This document shows positions 25,056 through 36,017 of a DNA stretch of 64,000 nt, piece after piece (the first letter of the stretch is position 1; each line of letters starts with the position of its first letter). This DNA comes from Stenopsyche tienmushanensis (taxonomy: Eukaryota > Arthropoda > Insecta > Trichoptera > Stenopsychidae). The notes beneath the pieces were generated by a model. It saw only the letters and a list, made by a program, of their open reading frames with translations. It did not search any database and was not told the origin of the DNA. The DNA lies in contig WACJ01000113.1 of NCBI GenBank assembly GCA_008973525.1, positions 248,001 through 312,000 of the forward strand, in the 5' to 3' direction. The translations under genes and the position numbers were made by a program.

Positions 25056-26558
25056 GTATGGTATTAGTGGTTGATGACAAAGGAATAAAAATCGATTTGT
25101 ATTGCCTCATTTTAACAAAGAACTTCAAATTTAAATATAACTAAAGGTCATGTATTTAAGTCATTCTGCTCGTTTTGTTTATTAGCATCGATTAAAATTC
25201 CTTCAATTTACCTCCTAGCAATCTGTCAATCGAATAATGTATCGCTTAACTACGTGTGAAAATACGCTGATTAGAATTTCAATTGCGGTTTTTTTAACAC
25301 ATTTACAATACTCAATAAAATGATGAAACATCCATTGTGTGCTAATGACAATAGAATATAAAATTTTATTGACAGTGCAGATTTGCTGAGTCAGCAAACG
25401 TGCTACGGGAGAAGAAGACGCCGTGTTTCCATATTATTCCTGGAAAACTTTGATACTTGAGTACAAAAAAGAAACGAAAATCTTGGCACCCTTAAGTGGA
25501 ACTTCTACTGTTACCGTTTATTTTGCGACAGAAGACAATGCACAATTTCTAAAAATATTGTTTCTCTTCTCTTATCGTGAAGAGCTTTTAGCTCCTGCAC
25601 AGAGCAACAAATCCCCTTACTGGCAGTGATGTTCTGTTAAACTCCATTTATTCTTTCGGATTGTGTGTTATCAGCAGAAGAATTTCTTTAGCAATAAAAA
25701 AGTTCCTATTAAACAATCTTTTTAACAAGCTATTAACTTATTTTGTATACATATGTTAATATTAAAACATTTTCGTAGCTTATGATACATCACGTGAACA
25801 TTTAATTTCACAAATATAAATATTTTTATTAACACTTGATAAAAAGACCCTGCTGAAAATTGTATATGAAATATATATAAATATATCAATACATGCAATT
25901 TTTCTGACATAACAATTCATAATAAACAGTATAATGCAGATATAGCTTTCAATACCCAATACCCGTTTAAGGATCAAAGCAATTTAATTCAAGAAACGCT
26001 TTATATTGAAAGCATTTGAAATTTGAGGTATTATAAACGCCACCGCCATTTTTGTGACCCATTCAATTGGATCAGATAAAAAGTTTTATGGCAGCATAAA
26101 CCTACAATAGAACCCGAGTAATGATTCCATTTTTAAAAATACAAAAATCAAAGAAAGGCTTTCTTCTATTTGTCTGCGCATTATCTCGTGATTATTTGGA
26201 AATACTGTTTGTTTAGGGCTAGAGAAGCTAATAGATTTTGGCGTTGTGCCATGAAAAGGAAGCATGGGGACAATCTGCAACGAGATGGAGCTATCAGATG
26301 AAAAGCATTAGACGTACATCAACCAATTCGATAGGATTGTAAATATCGATAAAGCCTTTGAACAATCGGAAATGAGGAGACATTCCTTGAAAAAAAAAAG
26401 TCCTTATGGAAAGCAGTAATTTTTTGCATGATGTGTCCTCGATTTAAAGTCATATACAATTTATTGTATATAATTTAATATTACGAGTATTTATAATAAT
26501 ACGTCTGACTGATGATCGTATTTACTTCAAAATTAGTTTTTTTTTTATATACGAGAAA
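25056..26558. other. Anonymous AT-rich DNA between hAT copy 4 and a mariner
   Basis: No recognisable gene. Frames of 60-68 codons (25215-25397 minus, 25423-25629 plus, 25722-25977 minus, 26086-26280 minus) have no motif and no supporting splice or start context. Confidence 0.5.
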
Positions 26559-27475
26559 TATCCCGAAAGTAAGTGTACTACATTTTTATATTTTGTTAAA
26601 AAAGTGTTCTTAGATTAAAATAGAATATTGTTGATTCACTTGTTAACTATTTTTCAACATAATCGCTATCCCGTTCAATGCATCTGGTGAGCCTTGACAC
26701 ACGCTTCTTTATGCCCTCCTCGAAGAACTCTCTCACCAGCTCCTTCCCCCACTTCAGAATCTCTTTCTGCTTTTGATCGTCGGTTGAAAATTTAAATCCA
26801 CCCATATGTTCTTTCAGGGAGGGGTTAAGATGATAATCTGTAGTCGCCTATTCAGGGGAATACGGAGAGTGGTTCAAAACACCCCAATCAAATAAGTCTA
26901 AGAGCGCCTTGATGACTAAGGCTGTGTGAGGACGGGCGTTGTTGTACAACAAGTACACTCTTTGTCAGCATTCCCCTCCTTTTGTTTTGAATGCTTTTTT
27001 TTTGCAATATCGTTATGCATTGATGATTTCTCCCTGAGGCAGAAATTCGATCAAAATGGTGCCTTTTCGGTTCCAAAACATTGAGGCCATGATTTATTTT
27101 GCCTGAAATTGTAGTTTTTAATATTTTGGCAGATGAAGAATTGTTGTGACATCATTGTGACAACTGTCTTTTTGTCTCAGATGTGTAATGATCCACCCAC
27201 TTTTTATTTCCAGTCACAATAGAGCTCAGAAAATCTTCACCTTGCAATTCAAGTCAAGTAAGAAACTCGCGGGTGCCATTGACCCGCTCGCACTTGGCGG
27301 GATTTCTTACCAACATCTTTCATGCAACTGGACACTATAACGTGAATTTACGTACTATCGTGTTTCTGCTATGCTCGCTTACTCAGTATGGTCACTCTAG
27401 AACTCAGTATGGTCAATCCTTAAAAAAAAAGAAACTACAACCCATTATTGTCACAGTACACTTACTTTCGGGATA
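26559..27475 (-). mobile_element. mariner element with identical inverted ends, internally deleted
   Basis: The left end TCCCGAAAGTAAGTGTACT (26561-26579) is matched exactly in inverted orientation by agtacacttactttcggga (27455-27473). TA flanks each end (26559-26560 and 27474-27475). The enclosed 913 bp is too short for an intact mariner. The transposase lacks its N-terminal DNA-binding half, so an internal deletion next to the right end is likely. The perfectly matching termini suggest a younger insertion than the mariner at 18881. Confidence 0.9.
26647..27300 (-). pseudogene. Decayed mariner transposase, catalytic and C-terminal part
   Basis: On the minus strand, the first catalytic block reads DFLSSIVTGNKKWVDHYTSE (near 27170-27230), where the family has VTGDE; the catalytic aspartate is replaced by asparagine. 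The next block is FWNRKGTILIEFLPQGEIIN. After a frameshift comes NKRRGMLTKSV, then LYNNARPHTALVIKALLDLF, in which the family's DNARPHTA is again N-for-D. Then come HSPYSPE, an in-frame stop, and ATTDYHLNPSLKEHMGG with the third aspartate. The end reads EFFEEGIKKRVSRLTRCIER and YVEK before TAG at 26647-26649. Two of three catalytic aspartates are lost and the N-terminal helix-turn-helix region is missing, so it cannot be active. Confidence 0.85.
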
Positions 27476-28262
27476 TTCCTCGTTTATGCATTTCATCCTG
27501 AGGCGAGATTAAATTAATAAATAAACAGTGCCTGAGATAAAGCGATAAAGAAAAAGCATTCTTGCACGTTGAGTTCAAAGATTGTGAATCAGAGACAGAG
27601 ACGTAAAGAGCCATTACACACACACTTTGTTACTAAAAGTAAAGACACACACGTGTATTGTTGATGTTTACGCGAAGAAATGAACGAATATTGTGTATCA
27701 ACAGTGTTCATTTATTGATATACAAGATTTATACATGCTGCGAAGACAGTCATGAGAGAAAAGACGAAGGTGCATTTGTGTAATATGTAATAAAATAGGC
27801 GACCCGCACATGCGCGTCGCCTATGTGACTCAGAGTCTATAAACGATTTTTTTCATTTTTTCCTCTATCTGGGATTGAGGAAGGGGAAGTGTTTCACTTT
27901 TCGCGATGTTCAGGCCAATTTGCCTTACCGCGCCTATAGAAAATTAAAACAAATAAAGATTGTTCCTTAACGAGCAAGATCATTTTCATTTTGAGTGTAT
28001 CATAGATTCAGGATAAACATTTCGATCAAATTTATTTGTTCTCACGACTATAATCTGGAATAGATCATTGAATGGCCACCATTCTGATGAGTCAATTTAA
28101 TCAAATTGGTATGTAAGTATGCTTTCATTCGTTCAACTGAAGTGCTCTTAGCTGAACGTATCTTTTGAAAATTATTCCTTTTTAACGCGATAGAAAATAT
28201 AAATAGCAACTTCCTTTTCGAAATGCATTGATGTGTATTTATAAAGTCAAGGGTTTTTGTAC
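27476..28262. other. Anonymous DNA with a GC-rich hairpin
   Basis: No coding sequence recognised. 27590-27840 contains short CA-rich tracts (acacacac near 27617 and 27646), then a GC-rich hairpin listed separately. The composition change is compatible with a decayed repeat, but no long terminal repeats or primer-binding site could be defined. Confidence 0.4.
27795..27824. repeat. 9-bp GC-rich stem, 12-nt loop
   Basis: ataggcgac (27795-27803) pairs perfectly with gtcgcctat (27816-27824) across ccgcacatgcgc. It stands out because CpG-rich words are rare in this window. It might be a structured element of a decayed repeat. There is no downstream T run to suggest a terminator, and the role is unknown. 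Confidence 0.4.
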
Positions 28263-28468
28263 CGTCAAACATTTTGCATGGATATTCGTTGATATAGAAC
28301 ACTTCTGAGTAGTATATTCGTACTAAAAATAATGACATCAAAGCGAAAACAACAAAAAAGTTTAAAATATAAGTTAATTTCTGGATCGTGGCTTTGACCT
28401 CCACATACTTAGTTTGGCACAGTTCCAGAATCGCAAAACATTGATTTTCCTTCACGAGGGGATGCTGC
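28263..28468 (-). CDS. Possible exon with one membrane segment; family uncertain
   Basis: The longest open frame of the window (144 codons, 28048-28482, minus) contains this sub-interval, bounded by a plausible acceptor (ggtttccag) and donor (gacg/gtacaa). The translation starts QHPLVKENQCFAILELCQTK, continues YVEVKATIQKLTYILNFFVV and FALMSLFLVRIYYSEVFYIN, so there is a charged helix followed by one clear hydrophobic segment. The layout loosely resembles the region before the penultimate membrane helix of insect gustatory receptors (L.LC......I..L). The diagnostic TYxxxxxQF exon was not found downstream on the minus strand. It could equally be a chance AT-rich hydrophobic frame. The rest of the 144-codon frame (28048-28262) has no motif. 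Confidence 0.22.
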
Positions 28469-28482
28469 CTGGAAACCAGCAC

Positions 28483-29490
28483 TTAATAAAGTACAACGCG
28501 GGAAAAATTCAACCCCCAAAAATTTGACAGCGAGTTTGCTAATTTTTTATTGAAAAATTAATTATAAAAAAATATATACTTAATGGAGGATTCTTTGCAT
28601 TTACTCGCATTAAATCGTGGTGTTATTAAATAATACGTATTGAATGTTTTATTTTTAAAAAAAATCGCTGACAAGGGGGCTAAATTTTTTACTCCGCCTG
28701 GAACACTGGATTCGTGCCAATATATAAGGATCCGAGTTTACAACGTACCAAATTATTAACCGTACATAAGAGCAAGCGTTCCAAATTGAGTATTTATAGA
28801 GGTTATAAATATTTTTACGTATGCAACATAAATACATCGTCCTTAAATGAATTCCTTCGCCACACGCGTTTTTTATTAAGTCCTCCGAGTGCCATATATT
28901 TCAGTCGTCTTTAAACGATGAAGACATAAAAACACGCTTCGTATGCGCGAACATTTGTTTAAATATTTAAGGCGTTACATACATGCAAGCACACATTAAT
29001 TTTCCGTTCGATGCGATAAATCAATCCGAAAATCAAATACTATTGTTTATTTTAACGACTTCACGCTAGTCGCGCGTGTCATAAGATTGGAAAATTTTTA
29101 CCCGAAAAAATCGCGTGCAAAAACCCAAAATTGACAATTTGCTTTTTATTCACTTTATCCGACATCAGGCGCCAATAGAATGTTTTATATTCACGTCATA
29201 CGTCTATTTATATGAGCGTAACAAAAAAGTACTATAAAACATAGTGAAAAAGATTCAAATAGATAAATACAAAAATGAAAAGACCATTAAAATGTATAGT
29301 AATTGTCAATAATTCAAACATAATGATCCTAATGCTTTACATACTTGTCATTCCTATGTAATATTTATATTCCTAGTTAGTAAGGATCTGAATCATTTAT
29401 TTTTGCGATGATGTGACATTTATTTGTATTGGATAGTGTGGCTCACAAATCATTTTAATATATAATAGATCAAATTTTCCTTAGATGTAT
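28483..29490. other. Anonymous AT-rich DNA
   Basis: No gene recognised. Opposed frames at 28655-28914 (60 and 66 codons) overlap and have no motif. Immediately after this stretch the mariner end at 29491 begins. Confidence 0.5.
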
Positions 29491-30430
29491 TAGGGTGTCC
29501 CATAAGTTTCTTTCGTTTTCATATTAAGAAAAAAATAACCAATAATTTGTATTACATTAAAATTTATTGAATAATATAAGATCCATTCTGTTCTATTACA
29601 TTTCTCCATTTCTTCGGAAGCCTCATAATGCACATTTTTATATCATTTTTTTAATAAAAATTTTACCACGTAAAGAATTTTTCAATGAAAGAAATAAATA
29701 ATAATCTGAAGAGGCAATGTCCGAAGAGTATAGATGATGGGGTAAAACATCCCAGTCAAATGATAATAATTAATTTCTGACGAGCAAAAATACACATGAA
29801 GCCTGGCGTTATCGTGATGAAAAACAACGCCTCCTCTGTTCGCTAATTCTGGTCATTTTCTGGCAATTGCATCCTTTAGATTGTCTAGTTGGAAACCATA
29901 TTTTGTTGAATTGATTGTTTCACCTTGCTGAAGTAGCTCATGATAAAACTACCCCCTTCCAGTCCCACCAAATGCATAGCAAAACTTTTTTTTGGATGTA
30001 GGCCAGGTTTAGCTACAGTTAAAACTTCTGTACCCTTGGTCCGAGTTCGTTTACGTTGGATATTCTCATAGAGTATCCAACTTTCATCTCCAGTGACAAG
30101 TCTCTTCAAAAAAGGTTGGCCATTATGTCGTTGGAGAAGAAGATAGCATGTTGAAATACGCTGAAGTTTATTTGAATCAGTCAGTTCATGAGGAAGCCAC
30201 ACATCTGAACGATTGATGTAGCCCAATTTCATCGATTCCATCATGATTCGAAGAAAGCTAATTTTTTATTTTAGGTTATTCAAGAGTATCCATTTCTGGT
30301 TGCGCGAATGCACAGTTTTTTAGCTATTACAGTGTGATTAGCTAAAACTCAGAGAATCCAAAGCCTTAATATATGTGCTGTGTGAATGTGCTGCTGATTT
30401 GGATACCATGGACAATCAAGCGTAATTGAT
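29491..30430 (-). mobile_element. mariner element with one terminal repeat, other end not found
   Basis: The left boundary is TA (29491-29492) followed by gggtgtcccataagtttctt, a typical mariner terminal sequence. About 170 bp inward the minus-strand transposase begins in its C-terminal part, as expected for an element whose 3' end is on the left. The inverted partner (aagaaacttatgggacaccc) is not seen to the right within about 1.5 kb, so the right end is deleted or too diverged. The right limit near 30430 is a soft estimate from the position of the transposase N-terminal remnants. Confidence 0.7.
29690..30244 (-). pseudogene. Mariner transposase remnant with 119-codon open frame
   Basis: The frame at 29885-30244 (minus) encodes the central part: MKLGYINRSDVWLPHELTDS, matching the WVPHEL linker between DNA-binding and catalytic domains; then QPFLKRLVTGDESWILYENI, with the first catalytic aspartate intact at residue 53 of the frame; then RKRTRTKGTEVLTVAKPGLH. 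After a stop at 29885, the next blocks are still readable in shifted frames: PELANRGGVVFHHDNARLHV (second aspartate in HDN) and IASSDYYLFLSLKNSLRGKI (third aspartate). All three acidic residues can be seen, but frameshifts, a disrupted DNARPHT block and a missing helix-turn-helix region leave it non-functional. Of the four mariner copies here this one has the longest continuous frame. Confidence 0.85.
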
Positions 30431-33400
30431 AATACCTCGATTATATTTATTATTATACATGGATTTGGCACCTTAAATCTTAATGCATGGTTTAACTGCT
30501 CTCTGCGTCCGTGAAAACCCTTATAATGTCTACAAAACTGAAATAATAAATTAAATGATAACGTGTTGTAAAATTTGTATACACCGAGATGAAATCAATG
30601 TTTGTTTTTGTATGAATCGCTGGTAATTAAGACTTGAATGGCTGTTACAAAAAGGAAAGATGGAGAAACAAAAAGAAAGCAAAAAAATATACTTTAGATA
30701 TAATTAAGAGATAATCAAAAGATGTTGATAAAATAGATGCTCGAATAACTCATGGTAGTATAAAATAGCATAAAATCCGCATTGCGTTACGTTGAAAGGC
30801 AAAGAAAAGCCTTAGAAAAGTGTAAAATCCAATGCCAAGAATATAGAGTCGTTTATTTTTGCATTGAATCTTTTAGATGTAACAGTGAGATTTTTTAGAA
30901 AAGCTGATTAAAAAAATATGGCAATCAATGAATGATCCATGAAAATTTGCAACATTTTCATCTTTAGATTTTCGCAATTTTAATCAGAGATCGCGTCAAA
31001 GTGTCGCCGGATCGAACAATGCAAGTCTATTATTTTCAATTTTTCCGATATTTATTCCCAACCCTCCCGGATTTAATTTCAGTGCACGCGATTTTTCTTT
31101 CGCGGTGTCCAAAAACAATTTCCACCGGATCGACTGCGCTCAACCCCCCCAAATTTCCCGCGGTGCCAGCCTTTATACTATCCGCGAATTATTCTTCAAA
31201 CCCCCTTCCCCACAGAGAGTTTTCTTTCCTCGCAAGGAAAATTTTTATCTGAATTCTTTTGTCGGGCGTCGTTCATTTGGACCGCATTGATTGAAACCGG
31301 TTACCGAAAATAAACGCAGGCCAAATTACGCACGAAATAATAAGACCCAGCTTCGATAGATTTGATTTTTTGTCTGTCTTCAGCCAATATTATGTAAGGC
31401 TTCGACGCTCATTTCGCTTTATCATTTTTTTCGCATCCAATATCTGGCATGGAATAAATACGACCTCCTCGTCCGAACAATGGTATATTGTGGTATTGGC
31501 TTTATAATAAAAAAATACGTCCATTGTTTCCATGTTTATTATCGTCACATATTATATAAAAATCCTTTGAATAATTCTCTTTCGCTTCTTATCTCTTATG
31601 GCATTTGTCAAGAATATTAGATTTTCCCTTAGTAACTAGACACATCAGATAAAAAAAAAAACATATAAATAAAAATTAATATTTTATTTTCAGGTCTAAT
31701 GGGTTTACTTTCGTAACATTAATGGTTATTTATCCCCTAATATAGAATAAAGGAAGACACTTATAAATTTATTTTTTATTCACAACAAGACCAACTTTCT
31801 ATATTAAAAAAGTGTTCAAAAATTTAATCTTCGGTGATTTTAATATTTATTTATATTTTAAAAAAGTGTCTTATGGCATCAACGCTAAAAAGCATATTTA
31901 TATATTTTTTAATGCTGACTCAGTAATGTTACTGATATTTTTGCAATTACTGGCGTTGTTTTTAAAACGATCTAAAGTAGATCTTTTAGTGAACTTATAC
32001 GCCATCTAAAATACAATTTTTTGTGGTGTTCAAATGTTGAGTGTTCAGTAAAATTTTATCTATAAATATGACCTGTTGAAATTGGGTTTACCTGATTTCT
32101 TCATCAAGATTTGCTATGAAATAATACTTTTTGAAAATCGGTATAATTATTAAAACAGCCCACAGATTGAAATGAACGTACTTTTACAAAACTTATGTAG
32201 TATCTCAATCATTGTCTCTATTACCTAATGATAAGAGAAAAAAATACTATTTAAAGTAACGATTCTACTATGGTCCATCAGCGAAACTGATTTTACCCTT
32301 CTTTAAAACGTGTGCCCAGTCAAGTGGCACTGATTTGTCATTCTATTGCCCACATTTAAAAAAAATCCAGCATTATTACCCCCGCAGAATAGCTGTTTTA
32401 TCCTTGCAGGGGTAATTACCACCAGGTTAGACATGGCTGATCTATAGGGACTTTATTTTAAAGCAAAATTATACGCCTCTAGTATTAAAGTGGAATTCGA
32501 TTATAGCGTCAATGAACGGAATAAGCGATTCATCGCCTTAAAGCCAAATTGACATATTAATCAAAATTAAGCACACTCAATTGGAACGATCCGATTTTAT
32601 TAAGACGTTGGAGCTTGGATCAGTGATTAAAAGATTAGTGATGTATTCTTGGAGTCTGCATCTGGACCCGCATCATTCCATCTATATGATGACTAGGATT
32701 TAATATATTTTTATCTTAAATATTTACAATTACAATCGAACGTAAAATACTTCACATTCTCTTTCAATGAATAGATGACAATTACACATGTGCTATTGAG
32801 TCTTAAAAGAACAATAGCTGACAAGCATCATTTTTTATATAGGTTTTAAGAACAATCGATTGTTGTTTTGTTCTTATTTTTATAACGATATGTGAAATTG
32901 ATTTTATTTGCTTCAAGTGTGTTTTGCTGCAAAATTTTACTACATTGTTGGATACTTGTTGGTATTGTTTTATTCGTTAAACTTATGTTTTATGCTTACT
33001 TAGGTTCGTATAATAGTAATCATGTCTCGGATGGTTGATGATATTTTCCATACAACTTATATTGTTTTTTACACTACTCTTTATTTCAAATAAGATAAAT
33101 CAAATCAGTACTGTATCCAGCTGAGATTTTTTAGTATGACATGTATATTAAAACTTGTTCTTAAATATATCTCTTGAACTATTTATTTTAACTTATAGAA
33201 ATGTATATTATCTTCTTCTAATTAATGATAATAAATAAGTATAAAAATCTATACATTCGTTTTTGGGTAATTATCCGTAATTATCCGTAACACGCACATA
33301 GTGATAAAGAATGTATTTAATAAAATAGTTTAATGTAAAATTTGAATGAATGAAATGAATTCCATTCTGAGACAGCCTTATTCAATATGTGACATTAATT

Positions 33401-35352
33401 TCTGTAATGTTATAATGTTAATCAACAGAAAAAATGCTTACATCAATAATAGAACCGAATTTGTTTATTCGATAAGTATAAAAATGCGGATATATAATCA
33501 TGTTTATTTCACTTAAAAAATGTTGAGAACCATCTAAAAAAGTCATTTATTTATGTACAATTTTAACTTTCTAAGTTTTACGATCTCAAATAAAGTGAAA
33601 CAACATATAAAATGTATTTTAATATATTATGTCTTTAATATGACGTATATATTCAAGATTTGATACAGTGTGGTAATTTCTGGTTTCCTAATCTAAATTT
33701 AGACGAAATAATCATTATCCCCTATCGATAGGCTCGAGTCTAGTCTCGAAATATGATTTCCAGACTTAAAATATATATATTTATATGATTAATAAAGTCG
33801 AGAATGTCCATGATAATGTAACAATTTCTCAACGCATATCCTTCTCTATTTGAATTAGCATATTCTAATAGTTTTGTTCTAGTTGTAATTTATATGGAAG
33901 GCAACAAAATACCTCTACATGAAATCTCTCATACTCTGAAAATCTTTGTAATTTCTACGTTCATCTACATTTGTGGTTTCAAAGTAATTTGGTTGCGATT
34001 TGAAAATGTATTTCAATTTATATATATATTTATAATATAATCGCAGCATCATGAGTCGCAATGTTACATGAGCATTATTTAAGTCCAGCTGTTGATGAAT
34101 CGAAGTATAATGGATGGTGATACTGAGTACCGCTGTATAATTGTCCCAGTTGAAATATTCAAATGTATTCATTCGAGTGTTTAAATCATTGATCAATCTT
34201 CTCGCCCGTGTACATTTTATTTATACATTTCGCTACAAAATGTACCGGAGAAACTCGGTCGAATAATTCGCATGTATGAACGCGACCTAAGCGTGCGAAA
34301 AATAAACCATGAAATGAGTATGAGGAATGTACCGGAATACTAATGCAGGAGCATCATAGTCAAGGGATGTACCTTAGGACGGATGTGGAGTAATCCGTAA
34401 ATAAATAAAAAGTCTGAATTTACATTGCCAGGTTAAATATTTTCGTTCAAAACTAGCATCAAAACGGGAATGACATGTATGGAGCCGAAATTTTCCGGGA
34501 GCAGCCATTGAAAACTCGATAAGAAGTTCATCAAGGATTTATGGCATGGGTCAATGCGGTGGAAATTTCTTAACCCGGATTCTTTAAAGTTTATTTTCGA
34601 ATCTTATCCTTTTGAAATTGTAGGAACTTGGATGCATATCTCTGTTTGAATCCAATCTCTCGGGGCGTATTGAGGAATAAAGGCTGAATAAAGCATGACA
34701 TAGGGAGATATATGGTGGAATTGATGAAATCCGTTCTGTGGATGAGCGGTTCATGCTGCCATTCATTTCAAATATTTTTTGTGATATCTAAAACATCAAA
34801 TTTTATAGTGTAGTATTTGAAACCATACACTATGTTATTAACGATATTTAATATAGTCGATATGTGGAATCGAAAAAAAGTCATTTATTTGCTTTATATA
34901 CCGACCAAATACACATTGGTAATAATTTACATCTATGTAAATTAGTTTTACTTTAAGTTCAAGCGTGACCCAATTTCAACGAAGATATTACTGTCTTGAA
35001 TTTTGCTTGGTCCGTATTCAGACGAAGTTTATTTTAGTGATTTGTACAAGAAATGCAGTATAATATTTAATATTCTGATTCATAATTTTCTTTATTTCAG
35101 CATTGACCAGCGATGATATTCACAGTAAAATCCTCATGATAATAATCATACTCAGTACGATAATTTGTATATTTTTTTTGAGGAAATAAATGTTGTTTAT
35201 TGCGAAAATGATATTTGTATTATGTTTATGTGTAGTTATAGTAATTTGATAATGTTTTTGATAGACGAAGAAGGAAGACGATTTGTTGAGGACACACTGT
35301 GGTATGTTTTTGGTATCCGACGCTATCTTCGTCACTCCATTATCTTACTATT
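30431..35352. other. Anonymous AT-rich DNA
   Basis: No gene recognised. 31000-31320 is less AT-rich, with runs of C (caacccccccaaa) and two overlapping plus-strand frames (83 and 61 codons), but without a domain; it could be a weakly conserved non-coding element. A 10-bp word (gtaattatcc) is tandemly doubled at 33267-33286. A 93-codon minus-strand frame at 33915-34196 has no motif. Confidence 0.5.
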
Positions 35353-35497
35353 GTGTTCTTTCTTCCTGCTACGTGCAGAATTTGCTAAATTCAGCGATTT
35401 GCTCGTCTATTGTGTCTCTAAATTTCGTCATTTGTCTGACTTTTCCTTCCGAGATCAATTTTAACGGCACAAGGAATATCTTCGTCTTCAAATTAGG
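35353..35497 (-). pseudogene. Possible eroded coding segment, coiled-coil-like
   Basis: Read on the minus strand, a stretch gives FLVPLKLISEGKVRQMTKFR followed by DTIDEQIAEFSKFCT and a stop, a heptad-like, charge-balanced helix unlike the usual K/N/I/Y chance translations here. A further frame downstream (35120-35335, minus) gives TKIASDTKNIPQCVLNKSSS. There is a TAA directly upstream of the first stretch and no convincing splice pair. It may be a pseudogene fragment, a transposon piece or chance. No family is recognised, and the plus-strand frames at 35165-35516 would be its shadows. Confidence 0.2.
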
Positions 35498-35779
35498 CAA
35501 TTACGGTCTGAGGTAATTTGTTGGTTTCAAAGTGGAAAGTGATGAGCCTTGAAATGATTTTTTTAAATCTAATCAATTTCGCGCGAGTAAAAAATTACGA
35601 TAATTTAAAGAATATGTGCTTTTTTCGCTCTGAAGATTTTCGTGTGAAAAATTTAGTTTATTTTTCAAGTCAACGTATGAAAATGTTGAAATATATCATC
35701 CCTTAGCTTTACATATGTGAAGCGCCATACGTTATATTACGACCATCATATTAATTTTCATATTTTTTTCTTGTTTCAG

Positions 35780-35826
35780 GTATGTGAAATTAAATGGAAT
35801 ACATGAATCAGCATTACACGTATGCC
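35780..35826 (+). CDS. Possible 47-nt micro-exon
   Basis: A strong acceptor (tttttttcttgtttcag, ending 35779) is followed by 47 bases and a good donor core (gcc/gtaag). In one phase the bases translate as YVKLNGIHESALHVC without a stop, with mixed residue use. Neighbouring exons could not be identified, and short acceptor/donor pairs occur by chance in AT-rich introns, so confidence is low. Confidence 0.15.
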
Positions 35827-35998
35827 GTAAGATGTGAGGTAAAATTTATCAAAAAAATGTTTATAAATTTTGTATGGTATTATCTTTTATCTCCGATGTA
35901 GAATTATAATTTTTGTATGGAAATTAATTCTGTGAGTCAATGGACTTTATGAATTTTAAAAATTTGGCCTTTCCTTCCCATATAAAAGTGAATTTTGA

Positions 35999-36017
35999 TA
36001 TATATATATATATATAT
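35999..36017. repeat. (TA)n microsatellite
   Basis: An uninterrupted 19-base alternation of T and A. Confidence 0.9.

Noticed and set aside
26888..27076. 62-codon minus-strand frame as an independent gene
   Set aside because: It is part of the frameshifted mariner transposase (NKRRGMLTKS block) and not a separate product.
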